Numbered from the stretch's first letter, positions 9,308 through 18,073 are shown. The stretch is 64,000 nucleotides of DNA from Coprococcus ammoniilyticus (GCF_025567345.1 NZ_JAOQJS010000001.1:496001-560000); one strand, 5' to 3'. The notes: a model not told the origin generated them from the letters alone. Numbers and translations are program-made.

Positions 9308-10291
9308 ATGAAACAGAATTTAATTATGGATATTGTTCAGGGTATGCTACCTTATTTGAACAATGCACAAACACAGCGATTGCAGGAGGTACTGCAACAT
9401 ACGCTTTTTGATTATGAAGTTGCAAAAACAGAAAGTGATAAAGGATTATCGGAGCAAAACTTGGTTGAACTGTTTCTATCGGCAAAGAGAATTGAGGGCT
9501 GTTCCGAGAAAACTTTGAAATATTACAAAGCAACTATACAGGCAATGATTGATAGTATAGGTAAAGGTATTAAATATATTGTAACCGATGATATACGCTG
9601 TTACCTTACTGAATATCAGTCAAATAAAAATTCAAGTAAAGTTACGATTGATAATATAAGACGAATACTTTCCAGCTTTTTTTCTTGGCTTGAGGACGAG
9701 GACTATATTTTGAAAAGTCCGGTCAGAAGAATACATAAGGTTAAAACTGGAACGAATATTAAGGAAACTTATTCAGATGAAGCACTTGAATTGATGAGAG
9801 ATAATTGCACGGAACTCAGGGACTTGGCAATGATTGATATGCTTGCTTCAACGGGTATGCGAGTTGGAGAAATGGTTCTGTTAAATCGAGAAGATATAGA
9901 TTTCAATGAGCGTGAATGTGTTGTTTTTGGAAAAGGCGATAAGGAGCGAGTTGTTTATTTTGACGCCAGAACAAAAATACATTTGCAGAATTATTTGCAG
10001 AGCAGAATGGATAATAATCCGGCACTATTTGTATCGTTAAAAGCTCCTTATGAGCGATTAAAAATAGGGGGTATTGAAGTGCGATTGCGAAATTTTGGAA
10101 AACAATTAGGTCTTAGCAAGGTACATCCACATAAATTTAGACGTACTCTTGCAACTATGGCAATAGATAAAGGAATGCCTATTGAACAGTTACAGCAGCT
10201 TTTGGGACATAGAAAAATAGATACGACTTTGCAGTATGCAATGGTCAAACAGAGCAATGTTAAATTGGCTCATAGAAAATATATCGGATAG
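9308..10291 (+). CDS. Tyrosine site-specific recombinase, probable HsdS invertase
   Basis: 327 residues from the ATG that follows AAAGGAGA by 7 bp; an in-frame TTG two codons earlier is less likely. An N-terminal SAM-like core-binding domain (about 50-135) is followed by the XerC/D-type catalytic domain. The catalytic set is visible: R in STGMRVGE (about 185), HKFR (about 275-278), LLGH (about 301) and the nucleophile Y in TTLQYA (about 310). It lies between the expressed hsdS and the silent cassettes, as in other phase-variable type I loci. It most likely acts on the 14-bp repeats around it. That target assignment is inferred from position. Confidence 0.9.
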   Translation: MKQNLIMDIVQGMLPYLNNAQTQRLQEVLQHTLFDYEVAKTESDKGLSEQNLVELFLSAKRIEGCSEKTLKYYKATIQAMIDSIGKGIKYIVTDDIRCYLTEYQSNKNSSKVTIDNIRRILSSFFSWLEDEDYILKSPVRRIHKVKTGTNIKETYSDEALELMRDNCTELRDLAMIDMLASTGMRVGEMVLLNREDIDFNERECVVFGKGDKERVVYFDARTKIHLQNYLQSRMDNNPALFVSLKAPYERLKIGGIEVRLRNFGKQLGLSKVHPHKFRRTLATMAIDKGMPIEQLQQLLGHRKIDTTLQYAMVKQSNVKLAHRKYIG

Positions 10292-10302
10292 CGGAGGAAT
10301 TT

Positions 10303-10863
10303 ATGTCAGAAAGAATAGTGATAAAAGAGATATGCGAAGTGTACGATGGTCCACACGCTACACCAAAGAAAACAGTCGATGGTCCAGTTTACTTGGGAAT
10401 AGATGCAATAACTGATGATGGAAAAATAAATGCAAAAGAATTTGCTCATTTGTCAGAAGAAGATTATATTAAGTGGACAAAAAGAGTAACCCCACAGTAT
10501 GGAGATATTGTTTTTTCGTATGAAGCAACATTGGGAAGGTACGCTTTAATACCTAAAGACTTTTATGGGTGTTTAGGAAGAAGATTAGCTATTATCAGAA
10601 ATGTAAGTAAGGATATTGACACATTGTGGCTGTACTATTATTTTCTTTCGCCGGAGTGGAAACAATTTATTCAAAGCAAGATTATAAAAGGTAGCACTGT
10701 AAATAGAATTTCTGTAGAAGATTTTCCGACATATACAGTTCCTAATATTTCAATTAAAGTGCAGCGTAAAATTGCTAATATACTTTCAAAAATTGATGAA
10801 AAAATCGCTTTGAATAATAATATAAACGATAATTTACTGTATCAATCACTGATGGTGGCTTGA
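10303..10863 (+). CDS. Half-length HsdS: one target-recognition domain plus spacer
   Basis: 186 residues, about half the length of HsdS. It has one TRD and the spacer ending ALNNNINDNL, then runs 8 residues past the repeat (10823-10836) into a TGA. It has its own GCGGAGG ribosome site 11 bp after the recombinase gene, so it is probably translated. Inversion between the repeat here and the one at 11412 would fuse it in frame to the inverted half gene and make a complete second HsdS. Half HsdS proteins of other systems can dimerise and work, so it may also be active as it stands. Confidence 0.85.
   Translation: MSERIVIKEICEVYDGPHATPKKTVDGPVYLGIDAITDDGKINAKEFAHLSEEDYIKWTKRVTPQYGDIVFSYEATLGRYALIPKDFYGCLGRRLAIIRNVSKDIDTLWLYYYFLSPEWKQFIQSKIIKGSTVNRISVEDFPTYTVPNISIKVQRKIANILSKIDEKIALNNNINDNLLYQSLMVA
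10823..10836 (+). repeat. Inversion site 3 (direct), near the end of the half hsdS
   Basis: TAAACGATAATTTA, identical to site 1 and in the same reading frame (INDNL). It is followed by the end of the inverted cassette. Confidence 0.85.
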
Positions 10864-11402
10864 CCGTTCATCAGCATAGGCAACAACCAGTCACGAAGAT
10901 TAACAAGTAATTCGTTTTCAAGTTTATTTTGTTCTTGTAAATAAATTAATTTGTTTAATTCTTGCAAGTAAAACCTGTCGTTTGGTATAAATACAGGAAT
11001 ATTTTCTACATCACTTTTCGTAATAAATTTTACAATCGAGCCTGAAGAACGTGATTTAAAAGAATTTATCCTGTATAGGCTTGCTAAATATAATAGACCA
11101 AAATATTTTTTATCTGGAGTAAGAACGTATGTCCTTTGATACGCATTAAACTTTCCAGAATAATGTTTGACATTAAAATCTCCATTACCTGCTATAAGTA
11201 TAGAAGATGCGTCAAACGAATACTCATCACACGACAAAGGCGTATTTGAGCAAGTAAAGAATTTGTATTTTCCATTAGGTACAGAAAAATTAGCATCTTC
11301 TTTACCCGTAACAACGGTTGCAAGATTTTGAGCAATAGTGTATTTTCCAGAAAGTTTGTGGGTTGCTGCTTTAGCCATCATATTTTCAAAAATCAGGTGC
11401 AT
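10842..11402 (-). CDS. Silent inverted hsdS 3' cassette (alternative TRD2)
   Basis: 186 residues if read from its first ATG, but the frame is open through the repeat at 11412-11425 (INDNLEQQMHLIFENMM), so this is a 3' half gene waiting for a 5' half. It encodes a TRD whose sequence differs from the TRD2 of hsdS and the same C-terminal end LRDWLLPMLMNGQATISD. No ribosome site serves the ATG. Its last 22 bp overlap the end of the half hsdS on the other strand. Inversion against site 1 or site 3 would bring it into use in frame. Confidence 0.85.
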   Translation of the reverse strand: MHLIFENMMAKAATHKLSGKYTIAQNLATVVTGKEDANFSVPNGKYKFFTCSNTPLSCDEYSFDASSILIAGNGDFNVKHYSGKFNAYQRTYVLTPDKKYFGLLYLASLYRINSFKSRSSGSIVKFITKSDVENIPVFIPNDRFYLQELNKLIYLQEQNKLENELLVNLRDWLLPMLMNGQATISD

Positions 11403-11411
11403 TTGTTGCTC

Positions 11412-11425
11412 TAAATTATCGTTTA
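11412..11425 (-). repeat. Inversion site 4 (inverted), 5' edge of the silent cassette
   Basis: TAAATTATCGTTTA, the reverse complement of sites 1 and 3. It marks the right edge of the invertible region, 6 bp before the GAAGGAG ribosome site of the next gene. Confidence 0.85.
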
Positions 11426-11444
11426 CAGTAGAAGGAGAAACTAT

Positions 11445-12239
11445 ATGATGAGTGTTTCAGATTGGATAAGTATTATTTGTGCGGGAGTTGCTTTAATAGT
11501 CACAGTTATTATTGCAGTCCTGCAAATAAGACAAAGCAACCGTATGGAGAGGTTTGAAAAAAGGCAGGACAAGCGTGATGAGCAACGTCATCAAGAAAGT
11601 GTAAAAGCACAAGCGGTATCATTCATTTCTAAATATTATAAGGACAGAGGGCTTATTCCATTATGTGCAATAGCCACGATGTATAATGATTTGTTTTATT
11701 ACAACAGAGAGATGTATAGAGAATTTTGCTGTTGTACTAAAGAGGTTCAAAATAGAATTTTGGAATATTGTGATTTGGATTTACGAGTCGGTGAGTCCAA
11801 TATTTATGGAAAGTGTTTGGCTGCAATAGAAAGTGTGCTAAGTGAATACTTTCCTGATGATAAAAGTGTTTTTTACGATGGAGGAAAATATTTTGCTCGT
11901 AGCATAGAATACTATGCAGATAAATCAATTCCACATCAAGAGTTTGGATATCAAAATCATATTACAGATGTTTTAGCCAATGCGTTTAATAGCAATGACA
12001 AAAAAGAAACACCAATTCAGCAGTTGGCGGTAGAATATAATTTTGGAAGTTGCAAAGAAATAGAGGCATGCCAGTTGGTCACTGTTATAGCAGAGTTTGC
12101 AGCAATCTATGGGAATAAAAATAAAAACATTGATAAATCATACGGTTCTCCGGGAGGATACGATGGAGAAGTTATAGAAACAATGGAAGATTTATTCCTT
12201 TTAGCCTTATTTGAAATATATACAAATTGTGTTTTATAA
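11445..12239 (+). CDS. Membrane-anchored protein of unknown function in the defence island
   Basis: 264 residues. One membrane helix is visible at about 5-28 (WISIICAGVALIVTVIIAVL), followed by a charged, coiled-coil-like stretch (MERFEKRQDKRDEQRHQESVK) and a soluble domain of about 200 residues. No catalytic motif was recognised. A GAAGGAG site precedes tandem ATGs. The gene begins 20 bp after the last inversion site. The layout (single N-terminal helix, then a cytoplasmic or outside domain) is common in defence-island effectors, but no function is claimed. Confidence 0.75.
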   Translation: MMSVSDWISIICAGVALIVTVIIAVLQIRQSNRMERFEKRQDKRDEQRHQESVKAQAVSFISKYYKDRGLIPLCAIATMYNDLFYYNREMYREFCCCTKEVQNRILEYCDLDLRVGESNIYGKCLAAIESVLSEYFPDDKSVFYDGGKYFARSIEYYADKSIPHQEFGYQNHITDVLANAFNSNDKKETPIQQLAVEYNFGSCKEIEACQLVTVIAEFAAIYGNKNKNIDKSYGSPGGYDGEVIETMEDLFLLALFEIYTNCVL

Positions 12240-12281
12240 ATTATAAGGTAAGTAGAATGATTTTTCAGAGAGGATAAACGA

Positions 12282-12914
12282 ATGGCATTTGATTTTAAGA
12301 AAGAATATAAAGAGTTCTATATGCCGAAGAATAAGCCACAGATTGTGACAATTCCAAAGGCAAATTATATAGCGGTAAGAGGTAAAGGAAATCCTAATGA
12401 AGAAGGCGGAGAATATAAAACTGCTATTGGTGTTTTGTATGCTGTTGCATATACTCTCAAGATGAGCTATAAGACGGATTACAAAATAGAAGGATTTTTT
12501 GAATATGTTGTACCACCGCTTGAGGGCTTTTGGTGGCGGGATAATGTTGAAGGTGTAGATTATACCGATAAATCAGCTTTCAACTGGATTTCTGTTATTC
12601 GTCTGCCCGATTTTATTGCAAAGAAAGATTTTGATTGGGCGGTGGAAACTGCTTCAAAAAAGAAAAAGATGGATTGCTCTGGTGCAGAGTTCTTGAGTAT
12701 TGACGAAGGTTTGTGCGTACAGATAATGCATATAGGAGCTTTTGATGATGAACCTGCAACCGTGACAATGATGGATAAATATCTTGAAGAAAACGGTTAT
12801 GTAAATGATTTTATTGGTGAGCGACGCCATCATGAAATCTATTTATCAGACCCAAGAAAAGTTGCACCGGAGAAATGCAAAACAGTAATAAGACACCCAA
12901 TAAAGAAGGCATAA
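12282..12914 (+). CDS. GyrI-like small-molecule-binding domain protein
   Basis: 210 residues. The sequence PQIVTIPKANYIAVRGKGNPN near the start and the paired FFEYVVPPLEGFWW / ISVIRLPDFI segments fit the GyrI-like (SOUL/Rob-effector) fold, in the stand-alone version found beside regulators. Such domains bind small ligands, and some hydrolyse them or protect against toxins. There is no DNA-binding domain. The gene is followed 35 bp later by a TfoX-like gene, and the two often travel together. Confidence 0.8.
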   Translation: MAFDFKKEYKEFYMPKNKPQIVTIPKANYIAVRGKGNPNEEGGEYKTAIGVLYAVAYTLKMSYKTDYKIEGFFEYVVPPLEGFWWRDNVEGVDYTDKSAFNWISVIRLPDFIAKKDFDWAVETASKKKKMDCSGAEFLSIDEGLCVQIMHIGAFDDEPATVTMMDKYLEENGYVNDFIGERRHHEIYLSDPRKVAPEKCKTVIRHPIKKA

Positions 12915-12949
12915 ATTGAGTAAAATGAAATTAGGTCAGAGGACAACTA

Positions 12950-13303
12950 ATGGCATCAAGTAAAGAATATTTGGAATTTGTATTAGAGCAGTTGGCAGAA
13001 TTGGACGAGATTACTTACCGTGCGATGATGGGCGAATTTATTATTTATTATCGTGGTAAAATTGTCGGCGGAATTTATGATGACAGATTACTTGTAAAAC
13101 CGATAAAATCAGCAATTTCATATATGCCGACAGCTGCTTATGAATTGCCGTATGATGGGGCAAAGGAAATGCTGCTTGTAGAAGATGTGGATAATAAGAA
13201 ATTTTTAACAGGACTATTTAATGCAATGTACGATGAATTACCAGCACCTAAGCCAAAAAAGAAAAAGCAGACAGATACTATTGATGGAGCGATTGGTATA
13301 TAA
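12950..13303 (+). CDS. TfoX/Sxy N-terminal-domain family protein
   Basis: 117 residues. The pattern VLEQLAELDEITYRAMMGEFIIYY, GKIVGGIYDDRLLVKP and a lysine-rich tail is the stand-alone TfoX N-terminal domain. In Gammaproteobacteria the full-length protein is a competence regulator; the short Firmicutes form has no known role. It ends 5 bp before the WYL regulator. Confidence 0.8.
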   Translation: MASSKEYLEFVLEQLAELDEITYRAMMGEFIIYYRGKIVGGIYDDRLLVKPIKSAISYMPTAAYELPYDGAKEMLLVEDVDNKKFLTGLFNAMYDELPAPKPKKKKQTDTIDGAIGI

Positions 13304-13308
13304 GAATT

Positions 13309-14292
13309 ATGGAAACAAAGCCAAGAATTTTATATTTACAAAAGATTTTACTGGAAAGAACAGATGAAGAAAATCCTCTTTCCACAACACAGTTAATCAA
13401 TATATTGAATGATGAATATGGAATATCTGCACATAGAACTACTGTTACGAAAGACATTGCAGCACTTCAGGAGTTTGGAATTGACATCGTTACTATCCAT
13501 TCTACTCAGAGCAAATACTTTGTAGCCAGTCATAAGTTTGAATTGCCGGAACTGAAACTGCTGATAGATGCAGTAGAGTCATCGAAGTTCATTACAAAGA
13601 AGAAAAGCGAAACTCTGATTGAGAAGATACATACGATGACCAGTCCGGGGCAGGTGGCAAAGCTGAAGCGTAATAACTATGTGGTCAATCGCATTAAGCC
13701 GGATAATGAGCAGATATATTACATCATCGACGCTATAAATGATGCCATCAACGCAGGTAAACAGATTTCTTTCCAGTATTACGATTATACTGGATTAAAG
13801 AAAAAGGTTCTGAAGAACAAGGGCGAAGTGTATAAGCTCAGTCCGTATAAACTTCTCTGGTGTGGGGACTATTATTATGTTCTCGGATATTCAGAGAAGA
13901 AAAGCAAGGTTATCAATTTCAGGGTAGACCGTATTGCTTCCAAGCTGGAAATATTGGATAAAGATATTATTCCTATGCCTGATGATTTTGATATTGAGAA
14001 TTACGCAAAGGAAGTTTTCTTCATGTTCTCAGGCGAGAAAGTTCTTGTGGATTTACGGTGTGATAACAGTCTGATGAAAACAATGGTTGACCGTTTCGGA
14101 GAAGATGTGACAACCCTTGCGTATGATATGACGTCTTTCAGGGTACAGACCGAAGTATCAGCCAGTCCTACCTTTTTCGGTTGGGTATTTGGCTTCAATG
14201 GCAAGGTACAGATACTTGCACCGGGAAGTGTGAAAGAACAGTACAGACAGATGATTGCAAAAGCTGATGAGAATATGCAGGAAAGCGAATAA
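13309..14292 (+). CDS. WYL-domain transcriptional regulator with N-terminal HTH
   Basis: 327 residues. A winged HTH at about 1-60 (STTQLINILNDEYGISAHRTTVTKDIAALQ) is followed by a WYL domain (about 145-230, with ISFQYYDYTG and LSPYKLLWCGDYYYVLGY) and a C-terminal WCX-like region (about 235-320). WYL proteins often control defence genes and respond to nucleic-acid ligands. Base use is less AT-rich than in hsdR, so it may have a different origin from the RM genes. A candidate regulator of the flanking island genes, by position only. Confidence 0.85.
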   Translation: METKPRILYLQKILLERTDEENPLSTTQLINILNDEYGISAHRTTVTKDIAALQEFGIDIVTIHSTQSKYFVASHKFELPELKLLIDAVESSKFITKKKSETLIEKIHTMTSPGQVAKLKRNNYVVNRIKPDNEQIYYIIDAINDAINAGKQISFQYYDYTGLKKKVLKNKGEVYKLSPYKLLWCGDYYYVLGYSEKKSKVINFRVDRIASKLEILDKDIIPMPDDFDIENYAKEVFFMFSGEKVLVDLRCDNSLMKTMVDRFGEDVTTLAYDMTSFRVQTEVSASPTFFGWVFGFNGKVQILAPGSVKEQYRQMIAKADENMQESE

Positions 14293-14323
14293 TTTGAAAA
14301 TGAAATCCAAAGGAGCGATGGCT

Positions 14324-15487
14324 ATGGAGAATAAATTAGAAAAAATCGGTCAAAATAATTTTATGGATAATTTTGTTAAAACCGATGACATTTTAAAGGA
14401 TATGTGTGGGATTATTGAATCTTCACAAAAAGCTGCATATCGGGCGGTCAATACAACGCTGATACAGAGAAATTGGCTCCTTGGTTATAGAATTGCAAGT
14501 GAAGAATTGCAGGGCGAGGATAGGGCAAAATATGGAGCTGAAATTATAAAAAAGTTAGCAAAAGAATTATCGGCTGAATATGGAAAAGGATATACAAAGT
14601 CAAATCTGTACAGCTTTTATTCTTTCTATAAGATTTACCCTGAGATTTTCCAGACACCGTCTGGAAAATCTGTTGGACTACTGTCTTGGTCACATTATGC
14701 AGCGTTATTACAGGTTAAAGATAAGGAAGCTCGTGACTGGTATGAGAAAGAAGCCGCAGAACAAACTTGGAGTGTCCGTACTTTGCAGAGGAACATTTCT
14801 TCTCAATATTATTACCGTATGCTCAAGACACAGAAAAAAGAGCTTGTAGAAAGTGAAATGAAGGAACTGACAGCACCGTATCAGAATGATAAGTTGGAGT
14901 TTATCAAAAATCCGGTAGTTGCAGAGTTCTTAGGATTTTCTCAGAACACAGATTTTACAGAGAGTGACCTTGAGAAAAGCATTCTTTCCAATTTGCAGAA
15001 ATTCTTGATGGAGCTTGGAAAAGGATATGCTTTTGTGGCAAGACAGCAGCATATTCATACGGAGAAGCAGGACTACTATATCGACCTTGTATTCTACAAT
15101 TACATACTGAAATGCTTTGTCCTTATTGATTTGAAAACAGAGAAGATAACACATCAAGATGTAGGACAGATGGATATGTATATCCGTATGTATGATGAAC
15201 TGAAACGCAGCGAGGGCGATAACCCAACAATCGGTATTGTCCTTTGTTCCGATACAGATGATGATATTGCCCGTTATTCTGTTATGCACGGAAATGAACA
15301 ATTATTTGCTTCAAAGTACAAATTATACCTGCCGACAAAAGAAGAACTGAAAGCGGAGATTGAAACTCAAAAGGCAATGTTCTATCTTCAGCAGCAGGAC
15401 AATGAAGAAAAGGAAACAGAAGAAGCGGTAAAGGATGGTGAAGGCTGGCTTAGCATAGAAGAACTAAAAGAACAAATGGGGGAATGA
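14324..15487 (+). CDS. DUF1016 / YhcG-type PD-(D/E)XK nuclease-like protein with an antitoxin-like tail
   Basis: 387 residues from the ATG spaced 8 bp after AAAGGAG; an earlier in-frame ATG would overlap the WYL gene. The N-terminal DUF1016 helical domain (about 25-170, with GYGKGYTKSNLYSFYSFYK-like sequence) is followed by the nuclease-like core with YIDLVFYNYILKCFVLIDLK. Family members usually end soon after the ELKAEIETQKAMF motif. Here a further 30 or so acidic residues ending GWLSIEELKEQMGE follow, resembling the end of a RelB/ParD-like antitoxin. The next gene, a ParE-like toxin fragment, starts 1 bp after its stop. The family is linked to mobile and defence DNA, but its biochemical role is unsettled. 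Confidence 0.85.
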   Translation: MENKLEKIGQNNFMDNFVKTDDILKDMCGIIESSQKAAYRAVNTTLIQRNWLLGYRIASEELQGEDRAKYGAEIIKKLAKELSAEYGKGYTKSNLYSFYSFYKIYPEIFQTPSGKSVGLLSWSHYAALLQVKDKEARDWYEKEAAEQTWSVRTLQRNISSQYYYRMLKTQKKELVESEMKELTAPYQNDKLEFIKNPVVAEFLGFSQNTDFTESDLEKSILSNLQKFLMELGKGYAFVARQQHIHTEKQDYYIDLVFYNYILKCFVLIDLKTEKITHQDVGQMDMYIRMYDELKRSEGDNPTIGIVLCSDTDDDIARYSVMHGNEQLFASKYKLYLPTKEELKAEIETQKAMFYLQQQDNEEKETEEAVKDGEGWLSIEELKEQMGE

Positions 15488-15488
15488 A

Positions 15489-15710
15489 ATGTTAAAATTA
15501 CGGATCAATCCGATTGTTGTTAAGGATTTGAAAGAAATTCGAGAGTATATTGCAGAAGATAATAAGGAGTATGCAGCACGGACAGTACAGGAGATTTATA
15601 ACAAATTTGAAAACCTTCAAATGTTTCCAGGGATAGGCGCAGAGCTTTCCAAAAGAGTTAGTTTTCAGACTGATTATAAGTATGCTGTATGGGAAGACTA
15701 CACACAATAA
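15489..15710 (+). pseudogene. ParE/RelE-type toxin, C-terminally truncated
   Basis: 73 residues beginning MLKLRINPIVVKDLKEIREYI, which matches the start of ParE-family ribosome-independent toxins. Normal members have about 95-100 residues. The last strands, with the YRVLH-type end, are missing, and the frame closes with EDYTQ. It begins 1 bp after the DUF1016 stop, the usual toxin/antitoxin spacing. The break coincides with the right edge of the AT-rich island, so the loss may mark the island junction. It is probably inactive. Confidence 0.7.
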
Positions 15711-15712
15711 TA

Positions 15713-16144
15713 CTAAAAATATATAAACCTTACTCTCTCCAGCGTTTCAAGAAAGGCGATAACACGTTTTAACATATCAGGAGCTTCTTCGGGGAACTGT
15801 TCTTCCATGATGGATACCAGATTGAATACCGTGTTGTCGCCATTTATATGAACCCATAAGGTACTGCCATATCGGTCAAGCCTGATATGGCTTTTCTTTG
15901 GTTTGTGAAAATATTTCTGGGCGATCTTGTGATAAAAACCGGTATGCGGCATCTCAATCACAATAATTCCATCGGGCGACTGTTCCCATGTATAATTCAG
16001 ATTGATGCAGGGGATTTTGTCCATATAGTTTGCAGTATGGGAAAGAAAACCGGATTTTGATCTTTTTATAAAAAATTGCGAGAGGGTATCTTTACGATTA
16101 TGGTTCTGTTTTGCAATGACATTTTGTATATTATATTTTTGCAT
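15713..16144 (-). CDS. PqqD-family peptide-chaperone-like protein
   Basis: 143 residues. The C-terminal 80 or so residues (RLDRYGSTLWVHINGDNTVFNLVSIMEE...MLKRVIAFLETLERVRFI) match the PqqD/RRE fold, which binds precursor peptides in RiPP pathways; stand-alone PqqD-like proteins without pathway genes are common in Clostridia. The N-terminal 60 residues are basic and unassigned. No radical-SAM or precursor gene lies beside it. It is convergent with the truncated toxin, 2 bp apart. Confidence 0.75.
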   Translation of the reverse strand: MQKYNIQNVIAKQNHNRKDTLSQFFIKRSKSGFLSHTANYMDKIPCINLNYTWEQSPDGIIVIEMPHTGFYHKIAQKYFHKPKKSHIRLDRYGSTLWVHINGDNTVFNLVSIMEEQFPEEAPDMLKRVIAFLETLERVRFIYF

Positions 16145-16174
16145 GAGAAAATAAATCCTTTCCGGGTGAAGATA

Positions 16175-18073
16175 TTAAAGTGTGTTATTGGATGATTGTT
16201 TATCCTTCGTTTTATGGATCATGTAGATCATACTGAAAAGCAGGGCAAGGAAGAACAGGCAGCCGCCCCATTTTCCAAGATGGAATCCCATAAGTCCCAG
16301 ATTGATCCGATCACTTACGCCGAATACGGCAAGGATGGCAAGCAGGATTCCAACCAGCCCTTCACCTGCGATCATACCGGAGGAGAAAAGGATACCGTTA
16401 TTACGGACGGTTTCGCGGGAACCCTCATCGGCAAAGCGGCGTTTCTCCACGAAAAGGCGGATCAGACCACCGATCATGATCGGAACTGTCAGGTAAATCG
16501 GCAGATACAGTCCGATGGCAAATGGCAGAACCGGGATACCTAAGATCTCGACAACGACAGCAATGCAAATGCCGACAATAACAAGTCCCCATGGAAGATT
16601 GCCATTCATAACACCTTCAACGACCATTTTCATAAGGGTTGCCTGCGGAGCAGGAAGCTCGGTAGAACCATATCCCCATGCGGCATTCAGCAGATAGAGA
16701 ACGCCGCCAATCGCAAGACCGGATGCGATCGATCCGATCAGTTCGCCAATCTGCTGCAGATATGGGGTTGCACCGACGATATACCCCGTTTTCAGATCCT
16801 GCGAGGTGTCTCCTGCCATGGCTGCAATTATGCAGATAACAGTACCGATGCAGATGGCAGATGTCATACCCCGGTATCCTGCTATGCCGGCTTGCTTTAA
16901 CAGGATCGTTGCAAATAGCAGGGTTGCGATCGCCATACCGGACACGGGGTTATTCGATGAGCCGACGACACCGACCATTCTTGCAGATACGGTTGCAAAG
17001 AAAAATCCGAAAATAATGATCAGAATGGATGTGACCGGATTGATCGGAATATTTGGAAAAGCACTCAGACCAAATGCTACGATCAAGATACCGCCGATTG
17101 CATAAGGAAGCGGAATGTCTTTGGATGTTCGCGAATTTCCATCTGTATGTCCAAAGCCTTTCAGGGCTTTGGCAAATGTGGATGCGATCAGCGGAAATGA
17201 TTTTAGCAGGCTGAAGATACCGCCGGCTGCCACTGCGCCTGCACCGATATACCGTACGTAATTTCCCCATAACTGATCGACTGACAGTTCATGGATCGGA
17301 ACGGAAGCGGGGAACAGGATGTTGTTACCTCCAACAAGAACGAGTAATGGCATGATAACAAACCATCCAAGTACAGCACCGCTTAACAGATACGAAGCAA
17401 CCTTTGCGCCGCAAATATAGCCGACACCGACCAGTGCAGGGAGAACATCCATGCCAAAGCCCGATCCTTTATAGGCAGGAATCGTCCATGCGATCTCACT
17501 TGGAAACAAATGCAGACCATCAGCAATAAATTTATAGACAGCAGAGATACCAAGCCCGGAAAATACCTGCATGGATTTGTGACCGCCGGTTTCTCCGGCG
17601 AGCAGTACTTCAGCGCAGGCAGTTCCTTCCGGAAATGGAAGTGTACCATGTTCTTCTACGATCAGAGCGGTACGAAGTGGGATCATGAACAGAACACCGA
17701 TCAGTCCGCCACAGATGGCGACAAATGCAATCATCAGAAAAGATGGAGGTTTTATATCGGGATTTTCATCTGCCCACATGAACAGGGTCGGCAGCGTAAA
17801 GATAGCTCCGGCAGCCAGAGATTCTCCGGCAGAGCCGATCGTCTGAACCATATTATTTTCAAGAATTGAATCGCGGCGCATGATCATGCGCACAATACCC
17901 ATAGAAAGAACGGCAGCAGGGATGGAAGCGGATACCGTCATGCCGACCCGTAAGCCCAGATATGCATTTGCACCGCCGAACACGATCGCCAGGATAATGC
18001 CGAGAATCACAGAAGTAGGTGTAAGCTCCGGCATCACCTTATCTGCCGGAATATATGGTTTAAATTGTTTCAT
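16175..18073 (-). CDS. OPT-family oligopeptide / metal-chelate transporter
   Basis: 632 residues from the ATG 6 bp after GAGGG; an upstream in-frame TTG is less likely. About 14-16 hydrophobic helices span the whole length. Family signatures include GGANAYLGLRVGMTVSASIPAA near the N-terminus and GDTSQDLKTGYIVGATPYLQQ around 430-450. It imports peptides or metal-siderophore-like compounds across the cell membrane using an ion gradient. It appears to be a single-gene unit. Confidence 0.92.
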   Translation of the reverse strand: MKQFKPYIPADKVMPELTPTSVILGIILAIVFGGANAYLGLRVGMTVSASIPAAVLSMGIVRMIMRRDSILENNMVQTIGSAGESLAAGAIFTLPTLFMWADENPDIKPPSFLMIAFVAICGGLIGVLFMIPLRTALIVEEHGTLPFPEGTACAEVLLAGETGGHKSMQVFSGLGISAVYKFIADGLHLFPSEIAWTIPAYKGSGFGMDVLPALVGVGYICGAKVASYLLSGAVLGWFVIMPLLVLVGGNNILFPASVPIHELSVDQLWGNYVRYIGAGAVAAGGIFSLLKSFPLIASTFAKALKGFGHTDGNSRTSKDIPLPYAIGGILIVAFGLSAFPNIPINPVTSILIIIFGFFFATVSARMVGVVGSSNNPVSGMAIATLLFATILLKQAGIAGYRGMTSAICIGTVICIIAAMAGDTSQDLKTGYIVGATPYLQQIGELIGSIASGLAIGGVLYLLNAAWGYGSTELPAPQATLMKMVVEGVMNGNLPWGLVIVGICIAVVVEILGIPVLPFAIGLYLPIYLTVPIMIGGLIRLFVEKRRFADEGSRETVRNNGILFSSGMIAGEGLVGILLAILAVFGVSDRINLGLMGFHLGKWGGCLFFLALLFSMIYMIHKTKDKQSSNNTL

